64,000 nt of DNA, taken from NCBI RefSeq assembly GCF_000808535.1, contig NZ_JWLV01000020.1, forward strand, positions 49,552-113,551, given 5' to 3'. The notes beneath the pieces were generated by a model. That model did no database searches, had not been told where the DNA came from, and saw nothing but the letters and a program-made list of their open reading frames with translations. The number at the start of each line of letters is the position of its first letter. Positions within the stretch are counted from its first letter, which is position 1. The stretch comes from Vibrio sinaloensis. Lineage in GTDB: Bacteria > Pseudomonadota > Gammaproteobacteria > Enterobacterales > Vibrionaceae. Made by a program: the position numbers and the translations under genes. Of this stretch, positions 47,215 to 57,320 are shown piece by piece.

Positions 47215-47799
47215 ATCCAAGGCTATAAACAGGTGGGATAGGCCAACATTCTAAAGGATAAGCTACAGAAGATAAAGAAACGCCATGGAAGTCTATCGGT
47301 CGAGATTCGCGTGCAAATATTTAGAGTTACTACTCAAAAGTAACCAAATTTGTCGGTGCGTAAAGTTAGTATAGATGGCAGAGTATTATTCTAAAATTTG
47401 GCAAGCTTATTGTTATTTTTGAAAGTAAAAATGGAAGTTTATGTGACTCATATTGCAAGATGCACTTAAACGGTCACGAATACCATATCTCATTGCAATG
47501 ACACTGCTAGTCGCCTTTTAATTAGTATAGATAATTCTGTATACTATCGCGAAATTAGGATTCTACTTACAACTTGGATGTTCTGTTATCTGCTTTTAGG
47601 AGTCAAACCTAAGGGCGGTAGCGTGTCTAAATTCTTGCAATAAGTTCGAATATTGTAAGCCTCTTTTTGAATCTCAACCAGATATGTAGATAAATCTATT
47701 GTTTACATAGGGCTTAAACTTGCGTTGAACAATGGGTGGTTTACGTACATTGAAGAGTATTTATAACCCTATTCCTCTATTCTTTTTATATGAGTTGTT
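47215..47799. promoter_or_regulatory. 585-base wecA/wecB intergenic region
   Basis: No gene is visible in this stretch. It must carry the wecA promoter (- strand) and the unit B promoter. A candidate -10, TATACT, lies at 47540–47545 on the + strand without a good -35. The ops element is at 47613–47625 and a hairpin follows it. The remaining 320 bases near wecA show no motif I can name. The leader from ops to wecB is about 175 bases. Confidence 0.5.
47613..47625 (+). promoter_or_regulatory. ops element 2 (RfaH recruitment) with following hairpin
   Basis: GGGCGGTAGCGTG at 47613–47625 is identical to the ops core of element 1, although the 5' JUMPstart part (CTTTTAGGAGTCAAACCTAA) is less conserved. 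It is followed by a hairpin CTTGCAATA (47634–47642) / TATTGTAAG (47651–47659) and CCTCTTTTTG, a terminator-like layout. Confidence 0.88.
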
Positions 47800-48930
47800 A
47801 TGACTAAGAAAAAAATCCTTACGGTTTTTGGTACGCGTCCAGAAGCCATCAAAATGGCACCTCTTGTTCGTGCACTTGCAAAAGACGAACGATTCGAAGC
47901 AAAGTGCTGTGTGACAGCTCAACACCGTGAAATGCTTGACCAAGTACTTGATCTGTTTGAGATAACGCCAGATTATGATTTGAACTTGATGAAGGCAGGA
48001 CAATCACTTAATGACGTTACCGCACGTATCTTGTTGGAGCTCAAACCTGTGCTACAAGAGTTTAAGCCGGATGTGGTTCTTGTTCATGGTGATACAGCCA
48101 CTACTTTTGCCGCGAGCCTTGCTGCTTATTACGAGCAAATTGAAGTTGGTCATGTAGAAGCTGGATTACGCACTGGCAACATCTATTCGCCTTGGCCTGA
48201 AGAGGCAAACCGCAAGTTAACTGGTGCGCTTGCAAAGTATCATTTTGCGCCAACTGAAACTTCTCAAAATAACCTAATAAAAGAAAACATCAACCCAGCG
48301 GAGATTTGTATCACCGGCAACACAGTGATTGATGCGTTACTTATGGTGAAAGACAAGATCTACAATGATGCCGTATTGAACGCTCAGCTCGCGGCACAGT
48401 TCCCAATGCTGGAAGAAGATAAAAAGTTGATTTTGGTCACCGGACATCGCCGTGAAAGCTTTGGTGGTGGGTTCGAGCGCATTTGTGAGGCGCTGGCACG
48501 CACAGCAAAAGAGAACCCTGATGCGCAAATCCTATACCCAGTTCACTTGAACCCAAACGTAAAGGAGCCAGTAAATCGCATTTTATCCAACGTAGATAAC
48601 GTGCATCTTATCGAGCCTCAGCAATACCTTCCGTTTATCTACTTGATGAGTCGCGCGTACATTATTTTAACCGATTCGGGCGGCATTCAGGAGGAAGCTC
48701 CATCACTAGGAAAGCCAGTACTTGTAATGCGAAATTCTACTGAGCGACCTGAAGCAGTCGAAGCGGGCACTGTAAAGCTTGTCGGGACAGATGTAACGAA
48801 AATTACAGAGAGTCTTGATTTGTTACTAGACGATCAAGATGAATATAAAAAAATGAGTTTTTCCCATAACCCATATGGTGATGGGAAAGCAAGTCAACGT
48901 ATTATTAACGCTATTTTAAATAATGACTAA
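47800..48930 (+). CDS. wecB: UDP-N-acetylglucosamine 2-epimerase
   Basis: WecB converts UDP-GlcNAc to UDP-ManNAc. The 376-residue protein has [23 protein letters not shown], the allosteric/catalytic GHRRESFG and [10 protein letters not shown]. No wecC dehydrogenase is found nearby, so ManNAc itself, or a product made elsewhere, is implied. First gene of unit B, overlapping the flippase gene by 8 bases. Confidence 0.95.
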   Translation: MTKKKILTVFGTRPEAIKMAPLVRALAKDERFEAKCCVTAQHREMLDQVLDLFEITPDYDLNLMKAGQSLNDVTARILLELKPVLQEFKPDVVLVHGDTATTFAASLAAYYEQIEVGHVEAGLRTGNIYSPWPEEANRKLTGALAKYHFAPTETSQNNLIKENINPAEICITGNTVIDALLMVKDKIYNDAVLNAQLAAQFPMLEEDKKLILVTGHRRESFGGGFERICEALARTAKENPDAQILYPVHLNPNVKEPVNRILSNVDNVHLIEPQQYLPFIYLMSRAYIILTDSGGIQEEAPSLGKPVLVMRNSTERPEAVEAGTVKLVGTDVTKITESLDLLLDDQDEYKKMSFSHNPYGDGKASQRIINAILNND

Positions 48931-50299
48931 TATAAAAAAAAAGGTATTGACGGACATTCTAAGAGCTATGGCTAGTAATGCTCTTAGTATATTCGCTTCT
49001 GCATTTATAATATTAGTCTTACCAAAGTTTATTGGCTTAGAAGAATATAGCTACTGGCAGTTATACATCTTTTATTCATCTTATGTCGGTTTCTTGCATT
49101 TAGGTTGGAGTGATGGCTTTTATTTGAATAATGGAGGAAAGAATTTTGACTCGATAAATAAGGAGAGAACTTCCTCTAATTATTATTCGTTCATACTATT
49201 CCAGATTTTCTTAGCTGTAAGCATAATTATCATATCTACAACGTTAAGTGATAATTATGCTCAAGTTACTTTTTACATTGCAGTTTGTTTACTGTTAACT
49301 AATATTAGAAGTTATAGTCAATTTCTATTACAAGCGACAAGCAGGATAAAAGAATACTCAAGTATCATTATTATTGAAAAAGTAACTTTAGTAATTGGTG
49401 TAACGATAGTATTGTTGTTTTATGATGTTAAGTTTGAAATGATTATCTTAGTTGATCTTCTTTCTCGACTTGTCGCTTTGACTATTTCTTCTTATAGATG
49501 TAAAAGTATACTTTTTTATGAAAATGTAAACTGCGCAACTTTAATACTTGGGTTTGAAGACACAAAAAAGTTTATATACTCAGGATTTAAGTTAATGTTT
49601 TCATTCATTTGTAGTTTACTTATATTTGGTGTAGTCAGGTATATGATTGAAGCCAAATGGGGAATTTTGGCTTTCGGGGAAGTCTCACTAACATTAAGCT
49701 TAGCTACATTATTTGTAGTATTCATAAACTCTATCAGTATAGTATTATTCCCGGCTTTAAGAAACATCAACGAAAAACTAAGGAAAGAAGTATATATAAA
49801 AATAAGGTTTTACCTTTTTATGTTTTTGCTGATTCTTTGTAATTTATATTTTCCATTATATAGCATAATGTCACTTTGGTTACCTAATTTCAATAACGCG
49901 CTGCAATATCTTCCTTTAGTTTTTCCAATAATGCTATTTGAAACTAAAACATCAATATTGACAAACTCTTACATGAAAGCTTTAAGAAAGGAGTCAGATT
50001 TACTTAAAGTAAACATATTCACTTTGATTTTATCAATTGTATTTAGTTCGATGATATATATATATAGTGATAGTTTAGAAAACTGTTTGATACTATTAGT
50101 TATTGTGTCATTTACTAAATATGTGGTCTCAGATTATCTTTTGTCAAAGAATATGAAAGCTATAGAGTATAAATATTGGATTTTTGATTTTTTATTTGTA
50201 GTTACATTTATGACATTAGCTAATAGTAATTATGAATATGTATATACAATGTTAACATTGCCACTTCTCCCATTATTAATATATAAGATTATCAAGTAA
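48923..50299 (+). CDS. wzx: Wzx-type flippase, second copy
   Basis: A 458-residue, very AT-rich membrane protein with about twelve hydrophobic segments and the MOP-flippase N-terminal pattern [19 protein letters not shown]. It is only distantly like the WzxE-type protein at 33935. Followed 2 bases later by a glycosyltransferase. With the Wzy gene it makes unit B a Wzx/Wzy-dependent pathway. Confidence 0.82.
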   Translation: MTNIKKKVLTDILRAMASNALSIFASAFIILVLPKFIGLEEYSYWQLYIFYSSYVGFLHLGWSDGFYLNNGGKNFDSINKERTSSNYYSFILFQIFLAVSIIIISTTLSDNYAQVTFYIAVCLLLTNIRSYSQFLLQATSRIKEYSSIIIIEKVTLVIGVTIVLLFYDVKFEMIILVDLLSRLVALTISSYRCKSILFYENVNCATLILGFEDTKKFIYSGFKLMFSFICSLLIFGVVRYMIEAKWGILAFGEVSLTLSLATLFVVFINSISIVLFPALRNINEKLRKEVYIKIRFYLFMFLLILCNLYFPLYSIMSLWLPNFNNALQYLPLVFPIMLFETKTSILTNSYMKALRKESDLLKVNIFTLILSIVFSSMIYIYSDSLENCLILLVIVSFTKYVVSDYLLSKNMKAIEYKYWIFDFLFVVTFMTLANSNYEYVYTMLTLPLLPLLIYKIIK

Positions 50300-50301
50300 A
50301 T

Positions 50302-51429
50302 ATGAAAAAAGTATTATTTGTAGCTACGATTGATCAGCATATTAGACATTTTCATATACCATATCTCCGGTGGTTCAAAAGTAAAAACTTTCAAGTGTCT
50401 GTGGCCTCAAATGGAAATGAAAATGTTCCATATGTTGATGTTAAATATGAAGTTTCTTTTGAAAGAAGTCCATGGTCATATAATAATTTTATAGCTTTCT
50501 TGAAATTGAAGAAATTATTGAAAGAAAATAAATACGAAATTATTCACACGCATACACCGGTTGCGAGTATATTAGTCAGATTAGCTAACTTTATGACCGG
50601 GAAAAGGTCCAAAATAATATACACAGCTCATGGATTTCATTTTTATAAAGGAGCAAAAATTTTCAACTGGTTAATCTATTATCCAGTTGAAAAATTATTA
50701 TCATTTCAAACAGATACCCTTATTACAATTAATGACGAAGATTACAATGCCACTATTCGTAATAAATTTGGTTGTAAAAACGTCTATTTAGTTGATGGTG
50801 TTGGTATAAACTTAGATAAATATAGATGTCCAACTGATAAAGAAAAATTAAGACTGCGTGAAATGAATAATTTAAGTGAAAATGAATTCGTTTTGATATA
50901 TGTGGGAGAGCTTAGTAAAAGAAAGAATCAAAAGTTATTGTTGGAATCGATAGCAAAATTAACGACTCGAATTGATAACTTAAAACTATTATTAGTAGGT
51001 AAAGGTAATGAAGAAACTAATTTGCGTAAACAATGTACATTATTGAATTTAGATAATATTGTAGAATTTTTAGGTTATCGAAATGATGTTAGTGATCTCA
51101 TGAAATTATCTGACCTTTCAGTTTCTACTGCTTTACAAGAAGGGTTGCCAGTCAATATTATGGAGTCGCTATCCAGTGGGTTACCTTGTGTCGTTACAAA
51201 TTGCCGTGGGAATCGTGATATCATAAATGATGGTGTTAATGGCTTTGTCGTTGAAGATTATGATTCGGAATTATTTTCAGATAGAGTTTTTAAAATTTAC
51301 AATGACAAATCTACTTATAAGAAAATGAAGTTTAACGCAATAAAATCAGTTGAAAAATACTCAGATAAAGAAGTGTTAAAAGTGATGGGTAATATTTATT
51401 CTGAGTGTTTAGGTAACAAAAGTGAATAG
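50302..51429 (+). CDS. GT4 glycosyltransferase
   Basis: A 375-residue AT-rich GT-B enzyme, close in layout to EpsD/CapM-type transferases: IIHTHTPVASILVRL near residue 75, YTAHGFHFYKGA, and the donor motif EGLPVNIMESLSSGLP (EX7E) near residue 275. Donor unknown. Overlaps the Wzy gene by 8 bases. Confidence 0.85.
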   Translation: MKKVLFVATIDQHIRHFHIPYLRWFKSKNFQVSVASNGNENVPYVDVKYEVSFERSPWSYNNFIAFLKLKKLLKENKYEIIHTHTPVASILVRLANFMTGKRSKIIYTAHGFHFYKGAKIFNWLIYYPVEKLLSFQTDTLITINDEDYNATIRNKFGCKNVYLVDGVGINLDKYRCPTDKEKLRLREMNNLSENEFVLIYVGELSKRKNQKLLLESIAKLTTRIDNLKLLLVGKGNEETNLRKQCTLLNLDNIVEFLGYRNDVSDLMKLSDLSVSTALQEGLPVNIMESLSSGLPCVVTNCRGNRDIINDGVNGFVVEDYDSELFSDRVFKIYNDKSTYKKMKFNAIKSVEKYSDKEVLKVMGNIYSECLGNKSE

Positions 51430-52759
51430 ATCAAAAATATTAGCAATATTAATTCTAGTATGCTTGATCTGTAATGTTAACTACCTAGACTCTTTAGCAG
51501 GATGGCTTATATTCATATCACAAATTATGATAATAGGTGGTGTTTTCATATGTTACAATAAGATACGTGATATATTTAGTCCTATAGTCATAACTTATGT
51601 TGGTATGTTAATACCTTTTTCTATAAAAGGTATGTATATACTAGAGGTTGATAAGTTTCCAAAAGACGATCTTGTTCTACCATTATTTTACTATTTGATT
51701 TTTATATTTTTCTTCACATTAGCATTGATAATTAAAAATAAAAAAATAATACTGATTACTTATAAAAATCTATCTAATAGAGTTGTTGTTAGTTCTACTT
51801 TAATTATCAGATCATTTGTTTTGGTAACTATTGGTATTGCGGTTTATGCTACTAAAATGGGAACGCTTAATCCAGTAGAGTTAATATCTAATGTACTAGC
51901 TAATCGTATTGATATGCAAAACTCCGGTGGCTTATATGTTCAAACATTCGTATTATTAATTTTGCAAACCTCCTTGTTTATAAATGCGGTTATGTATTTT
52001 AAAACAAAAAATAGGCTCTTACTACTTTCTACTTTTATTATATTGGTTATTAACTTTCTTGTGACATTTACGTTGGGAGGAAGAGGAATGATTATAGTGC
52101 CAATATTAATGTTATTTTTTTATAAATACAAAATTACCGGTCGTTCAGATTGGATAAGAATAATATCATTTGTATTTGTATTTATAATATTTTCTGGTTG
52201 GTATGGAATGTACCGAGATGGAGTGACATCCGTTAATAATACTATCGTTATTTCTGATGTACTGGGTAATATATTAGATAGGTATGTACAGTTTGATAAT
52301 TTTATTCGTGTCGTAAAAAATCCAGTAGATTACTATATCGGTCAGTCATTTGTAGATTTTCTTTCATCTCCAATTCCGAGAAGCATTTTCCCAGATAAGC
52401 CATACAATTTTAATTCACAGATGACACAGATATATCACCCAGCACAAGCTGAAAGATTTCTCGTGACTGATTTTACTATGTTAAGTGAGTTACTTTTGAA
52501 TTTTGGTATTGTAGGTATAGTTGTAGGGTCATTTTTATTTGGAAGACTGATATCCTACTTAAACTTTGCTTATAACTACTTTAATACAAACGATTTTTTC
52601 TTATTTTGGTATCCTTTCTTTATGTTGAAACCTATGAGTTATTTATATGGCGGCTTGATTAATTCTACAGTTAATATGATGGTTATATTAGAAGTACCCA
52701 TACTTGTAATGTTATGGTTAGTTTATTCAACAAAAAAAAGTGGTTATGAAAAAATATAA
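51422..52759 (+). CDS. wzy: O-antigen polymerase Wzy
   Basis: A 445-residue polytopic protein with at least ten hydrophobic helices, very AT-rich, starting with GTG. The segment PIPRSIFPDKPYNF near residue 320 and GGRGMIIVPI near residue 217 are typical of oligosaccharide repeat-unit polymerases of the EpsG/Wzy type. It is the only polymerase candidate in the window. Its end overlaps the next gene by 14 bases. Confidence 0.85.
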   Translation: MNRSKILAILILVCLICNVNYLDSLAGWLIFISQIMIIGGVFICYNKIRDIFSPIVITYVGMLIPFSIKGMYILEVDKFPKDDLVLPLFYYLIFIFFFTLALIIKNKKIILITYKNLSNRVVVSSTLIIRSFVLVTIGIAVYATKMGTLNPVELISNVLANRIDMQNSGGLYVQTFVLLILQTSLFINAVMYFKTKNRLLLLSTFIILVINFLVTFTLGGRGMIIVPILMLFFYKYKITGRSDWIRIISFVFVFIIFSGWYGMYRDGVTSVNNTIVISDVLGNILDRYVQFDNFIRVVKNPVDYYIGQSFVDFLSSPIPRSIFPDKPYNFNSQMTQIYHPAQAERFLVTDFTMLSELLLNFGIVGIVVGSFLFGRLISYLNFAYNYFNTNDFFLFWYPFFMLKPMSYLYGGLINSTVNMMVILEVPILVMLWLVYSTKKSGYEKI

Positions 52760-53822
52760 AGTATTATATCTTATATTAAATGGCTCACCATATGGCGGTT
52801 CTGAAAAGCATGTGGTTGATATTGTTAATAATATATATGATAAAGGTATAGATGCAAAATTAATTTATTCTGACGGAAACTCTCTTATCGAGGGTATAAA
52901 GGATAAAGGTATTGCTACTCCCATGGGACGTGGTTTTATTGACTTTTTCAAAATACTAAAAATAGTTAGAGACGAGAAGCCAGATATAATACATGCTCAT
53001 GCAGCTAGAGCGCTAATCTTCGCTCGCATACTTAAGCTTCTTTTAAAAAAATTTACCGGTCAAAAAATTAAATTGGTTTCTACCTCGCATGGACTTTGGG
53101 TGCCTTCCGGTAAAAAAAAATTACAGTTACACCGATTACTCCACGTGTTTAAGGGGCAAGATGATTTGACTTTGGCTGTTTCTAATTATTCTAGGTCTGA
53201 GTTAATTGATCAAGGCTATAATAAAGATAGAGTTAAATGTATTTATAATGGGATTGACTTTAGTAACTTCAATTCGTCCAGAAATATTAAACGTAAAGTT
53301 AAAAACGTCATATTCGTAGGGCGCTTGACTGAACAGAAAGGCGTATCTCACCTAATGGACCTGATTGATAGGGAGTCATTAAACGAGGATGAAGTTAAGT
53401 TTGAGATATACGGTTCAGGGCATTTGGATGCATATATAGATGATTACATAAGAGCCAAAAAATTAACTAATGTTAATGTTAAAGGTCATACTGATAGTAT
53501 TAACGATGTGTTCTTAAAGGCGGATGTATTAATCGCACCATCTATGGATGAAGGACTTCCTTATACATTAGTTGAAGCTATTAACTGTGGACTTCCTGTT
53601 GTTAGTACTGTGGTTGGAGGCATTCCTGAAATTGTGGAAAATGGGAAAAATGGATTTTTAGTCAAGCCTGGTGATAGAGATGATTTTTACCGAGCATTTT
53701 CTAAAATTAAGAAAGAAAATATAGAGAGTATGTCTAGAGAGTCAATTCGAATTTCACAAAAATTTTCACTTAGCACGATGGTTGATAGTATTGTATACGA
53801 ATATGAAGAGTGCTTGAAATGA
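52746..53822 (+). CDS. GT4 glycosyltransferase
   Basis: A 358-residue GT-B enzyme with LILNGSPYGGSEKHVVDI (GG acceptor motif), IIHAHAARALIFAR and DEGLPYTLVEAINCGLP (EX7E). The ATG at 52746 is preferred to GTG at 52740. AT-rich like its neighbours. The start overlaps wzy and the end overlaps the next transferase by 4 bases. Confidence 0.85.
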   Translation: MKKYKVLYLILNGSPYGGSEKHVVDIVNNIYDKGIDAKLIYSDGNSLIEGIKDKGIATPMGRGFIDFFKILKIVRDEKPDIIHAHAARALIFARILKLLLKKFTGQKIKLVSTSHGLWVPSGKKKLQLHRLLHVFKGQDDLTLAVSNYSRSELIDQGYNKDRVKCIYNGIDFSNFNSSRNIKRKVKNVIFVGRLTEQKGVSHLMDLIDRESLNEDEVKFEIYGSGHLDAYIDDYIRAKKLTNVNVKGHTDSINDVFLKADVLIAPSMDEGLPYTLVEAINCGLPVVSTVVGGIPEIVENGKNGFLVKPGDRDDFYRAFSKIKKENIESMSRESIRISQKFSLSTMVDSIVYEYEECLK

Positions 53823-55120
53823 AGAAAAATATAGTTGTGTTTATGTATAACTTTCCACCTATTGGTGCTGGAAGAGGTATAGCATGGAATAAATTTTGTT
53901 CTCATTTATCTAATGAATATAATGTTAATTTAATAACTATTGAACCAAGCGAAAATGATCCAATATATAACGAATCAAAGCTTGATGATATAAAGGATGA
54001 CTTTGCGATTCATAGAACATCGCCTGGTTTTTTGTACAGAAAAATGTATCCATCAAAAGTAAAACTTGATGAAAGTTCAGATACTATTGACTATGAAAAA
54101 AAAGTTTTGAACAAAAGTTTTGTCAAAAAAATATACAAATCGGTTGTTCGCTCTTGTATATTCCCAGATAGAATGATTTTTTGGAATAAAAGTGCGGAAA
54201 ATAAATTTCTAGAAATAAATCGTGTTGATAAAGTTGATCTTATAGTAACAGTAGGCTTTCCGTTTTCAACGCATCTACTTGGATATAAATTAAAAAGAAA
54301 GTTTGGCATGAAATGGATCATGGATTATGGAGATCCATGGTCATTCAATCCGTCGTCTGAAACGGTTCCGCACTTTCGCCGTTGGTTAGATCGTATTGTT
54401 GAATCAAAGATTATTAGATCTAGTGATCATATAACGGTTACTACAGATACAACCAAACAAGCTTTTGAATCTAAATTTAAAAAATTACCGGATGTTAGTG
54501 TGGTAAAGCAGGGTGTTGATTACGAGATGTTTCGCGCCAATCGAGATGCTGAAAATAAAAAATCAGAGACTTTGAATTTATTCTATTCTGGCATCTTTTA
54601 CAAAGATATTCGTAATCCCGAGAATTTTTTTCATGCAATATCAAAAGTACAAAATATTCCTGTCAAAGTTAATATAATAATTGCGGGGCACATGGAAGAT
54701 TATGTTCTTAATATGGTTAAATCGATATCATTCCCTGATTGTATAAATGTTCAATTTATTGGAAATATAAGGTTCGATCAAGTGGTTAATTATCAAAGTA
54801 ATTCTGATGGTTTGCTTTTTTTTGGTAATAAAGGTGCTCTCCAGGTTCCGGGTAAGATTTATGAATATTTAGCGTCTAGAACCCCCATATTTTCAGTGTC
54901 ATATCAATATGACGCAGTTTCAGACATGATTGAATTTTATGAGCGTGGAGAAACTTCGCTCAATAGTGAAAACTGTATAAAAGACAGCTTCGAACGTTTT
55001 GTTATTAACCTGAATGACAAAATTGATTATTATAGCAATGAAGAAATTGAAGAATTTGATTGGGCTTATATTTCCAATGAAATGAATAATATAGTAAATG
55101 CTGTTGTTGGAGATAAATAA
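53819..55120 (+). CDS. GT4 glycosyltransferase
   Basis: A 433-residue GT-B enzyme: FMYNFPPIGAGRGIAWNKF near the start, DYGDPWSFNPSSE, and a C-terminal FFGNKGALQVPGKIYEYLASRTP, which holds the donor-side glutamate of this subfamily. The start ATG at 53819 overlaps the previous stop (ATGA) with GAAGAG 8 bases upstream. It shares one base with the pyruvyl transferase gene. Confidence 0.82.
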   Translation: MKKNIVVFMYNFPPIGAGRGIAWNKFCSHLSNEYNVNLITIEPSENDPIYNESKLDDIKDDFAIHRTSPGFLYRKMYPSKVKLDESSDTIDYEKKVLNKSFVKKIYKSVVRSCIFPDRMIFWNKSAENKFLEINRVDKVDLIVTVGFPFSTHLLGYKLKRKFGMKWIMDYGDPWSFNPSSETVPHFRRWLDRIVESKIIRSSDHITVTTDTTKQAFESKFKKLPDVSVVKQGVDYEMFRANRDAENKKSETLNLFYSGIFYKDIRNPENFFHAISKVQNIPVKVNIIIAGHMEDYVLNMVKSISFPDCINVQFIGNIRFDQVVNYQSNSDGLLFFGNKGALQVPGKIYEYLASRTPIFSVSYQYDAVSDMIEFYERGETSLNSENCIKDSFERFVINLNDKIDYYSNEEIEEFDWAYISNEMNNIVNAVVGDK

Positions 55121-56397
55121 TGTGTAAGTTAGTAATTACTAATGGTTGGTCAGATCTTAATTCTGGTGATAGTGCGATAGTAATGAGTGTAATTCAACGA
55201 TTTTATATGGAATATGGAGATAAACTTTCCGTAACTGTTCTATCAGAACTTAACGAGGTCAATGAGTTTTATAGTGATAGTATTGATAAAATTATAGAGG
55301 TTTTTCCTAGTATATCTATAAAACTTATACCCTCTCCATTCAAAAAAACTTATAATGATAGTTTTTTTGATAAAATGTCAGAAATTGCTAGTTTTTTTAA
55401 AAATTTGTCACTAATACCTTTTAGCCGTTCCTCAAAGAATGATTATATTAGGGAAATACGTTTGGCTGATGTGGTTGTTTCTAAAGGTGGACACTTTATA
55501 CATGATCGAAGAGGGCTTCATAGTGTTGTTCATCTTATAAAGTGTTTATATCCAATAATTATCTCCAAACATCTTGGTGTGAAATATTCACTATTAGCTC
55601 AGTCCTATGGGCCTTTTTATCAAGATACACTTCTTTCGAAGTTTAACACCGCATTAGTCAGAACGGTATTGAATAATTCTGAAGGTTTATCTGTGCGTGA
55701 GTCTGTATCTATAGGCGCATTAGAGTTAATTGGTGTTGATAAAAGTAAGACTTATTCTACAAGTGATTATGCATTTTTGATGAATGATATCACTTTGAAA
55801 AATTGTAGAGAATTTGATTATGACAATTTCTTTGTCGTTACTTTAAGGCAACATGATTTTAAAAATGAAAATGGCGAACAAGCATACCTAGAATCAATGC
55901 GGAATTTATGTATAAGTATTTATGAAAAATATTCTCTTTCCCCATTGATTGTACCTCACGTAAAAGGGCCAAATAGTTTTGAAAATGATATAATAATAAC
56001 TAAGAAATTTGAGTCACTACTTGAAGGAAAGTATAAAAATATTTTTAAGTTTGAATACGAACATATGCATGCAATTGAGTTTATGCAGTTGTATTCTAAA
56101 GCAAAAATATTGATTGGTACTCGTTTCCATTCTGTCATATTTGCACTTTGTTCTTCTGTTCCTTCTTTCGCTATCTCGTATTCTGGTTATAAAGCTAACA
56201 TCATGAAGCAATTTTCTATGGATGATTTCATGATGAACATTGATGATGTTAATCACGAAAACTTAGATGCTCTAGAAAAAAGGATATTTACCTTAATCGA
56301 TAATAACGATTTTTTCCGTGGAAAAATTAAAAATAGAATGGAACACGTTCGTAGGGAGATAATTGAAGACCCTGCTTTTAGCAATTTGAAAAAATAG
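55120..56397 (+). CDS. Polysaccharide pyruvyl transferase family protein
   Basis: A 425-residue protein of the WcaK/CsaB pyruvyl transferase family, which transfers pyruvate from PEP to a sugar. Seen are NGWSDLNSGDSAIVMSVI at the start (GD-phosphate region), VVSKGGHFIHD, SYGPF, and the family's ending GTRFHSVIFAL with the histidine conserved in this family. A pyruvylated, acidic repeat unit is implied if active; some members of the fold have other roles. AT-rich. Confidence 0.82.
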   Translation: MCKLVITNGWSDLNSGDSAIVMSVIQRFYMEYGDKLSVTVLSELNEVNEFYSDSIDKIIEVFPSISIKLIPSPFKKTYNDSFFDKMSEIASFFKNLSLIPFSRSSKNDYIREIRLADVVVSKGGHFIHDRRGLHSVVHLIKCLYPIIISKHLGVKYSLLAQSYGPFYQDTLLSKFNTALVRTVLNNSEGLSVRESVSIGALELIGVDKSKTYSTSDYAFLMNDITLKNCREFDYDNFFVVTLRQHDFKNENGEQAYLESMRNLCISIYEKYSLSPLIVPHVKGPNSFENDIIITKKFESLLEGKYKNIFKFEYEHMHAIEFMQLYSKAKILIGTRFHSVIFALCSSVPSFAISYSGYKANIMKQFSMDDFMMNIDDVNHENLDALEKRIFTLIDNNDFFRGKIKNRMEHVRREIIEDPAFSNLKK

Positions 56398-56405
56398 GTG
56401 TTTTT

Positions 56406-57320
56406 GTGCTAGGTATTACAGGTGGAAGTGGCTTTGTTGGAACGTCTCTTATCAAGTTAATTCAAGAAAGGAATATTTCATATAGATCTTTTGTCAGAAA
56501 ACCGTGTCCGAACAAGTCTAGTTATACAGTTGGTGATATCTCTGCTGATACAAACTGGCATGAGGGCTTATCGAAAATCTCAGTTTTGATACATTTAGCT
56601 TCGGTGGCTCATGGTAACGCTCAATCGGTATTAGATTACGAAAAAGTTAACTTTTTGGGGACATTAAATTTAGCTATACAAGCTGCTGAGGCCGGAGTTA
56701 AACGATTTATATTTATTAGTTCTATTGGAGTTTTGGGTAATTCATCTTTCAATGAAAAATTTACCGAAGAAAGTATACCAAATCCCAATAATCATTATAC
56801 GAAGTCAAAGTTCGAGGCGGAAAAGGCATTGCTTGAATTGTCGCTATCAACTAATATGGAGGTCGTTATTATTCGTCCCCCATTAGTATATGGAAAAAAA
56901 GCTCCCGGTAATTTTGGTTTGCTACAAAAACTTGTCGGCTACTTTCCTATATTACCTTTTGGTTCAATTAATAATAAGAGAAACGTTATATCTGTTGATA
57001 ATTTAGTTGATTTCATACTTGTTTGTGCATATCACCCTAAAGCTTCAAATAAGACTTTTTTAATCGCTGAATCTGAACCTTTGTCTATTAAAGATATTAC
57101 GAATAATATAGCAGAGGCAAAAAATAAAAAAATAATTCAGTTACCCGTTCCAAAATGGCTTATGATTTATGTTGGCAAGTTATTAGGGCAATCTTCTCTG
57201 GTTGAACAAATTATTGGAAACTTAGAAATTGATTCCACATTAGCAAATACGACTTTAAATTGGAAACAAAAATATACAATGAGGGAGTCTTTGTTGGTGG
57301 ACGAAAAGGTGAATAAATGA
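56406..57320 (+). CDS. NAD-dependent epimerase/reductase, WbpK/WbpV-like
   Basis: A 304-residue short-chain dehydrogenase: GGSGFVGTSLIKLI at the N-terminus, HLASVAHG and the catalytic-type NHYTKSKFEAE (YxxxK). The family includes UDP-4-keto-6-deoxy-GlcNAc 4-reductases WbpV (QuiNAc) and WbpK (FucNAc). Together with the WbpM-like dehydratase at 57884 it would make UDP-QuiNAc or UDP-FucNAc. Start is GTG with AGGTG upstream. It overlaps the initiating transferase by 4 bases. Confidence 0.75.
   Translation: MLGITGGSGFVGTSLIKLIQERNISYRSFVRKPCPNKSSYTVGDISADTNWHEGLSKISVLIHLASVAHGNAQSVLDYEKVNFLGTLNLAIQAAEAGVKRFIFISSIGVLGNSSFNEKFTEESIPNPNNHYTKSKFEAEKALLELSLSTNMEVVIIRPPLVYGKKAPGNFGLLQKLVGYFPILPFGSINNKRNVISVDNLVDFILVCAYHPKASNKTFLIAESEPLSIKDITNNIAEAKNKKIIQLPVPKWLMIYVGKLLGQSSLVEQIIGNLEIDSTLANTTLNWKQKYTMRESLLVDEKVNK

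Noticed and set aside
47800..48930. Interpretation of unit B as an enterobacterial common antigen operon because of wecA and wecB
   Set aside because: wecC, wecE, wecF and wecG-type genes are absent, and the operon contains a PglC-like initiator and WbpM-like dehydratase instead.
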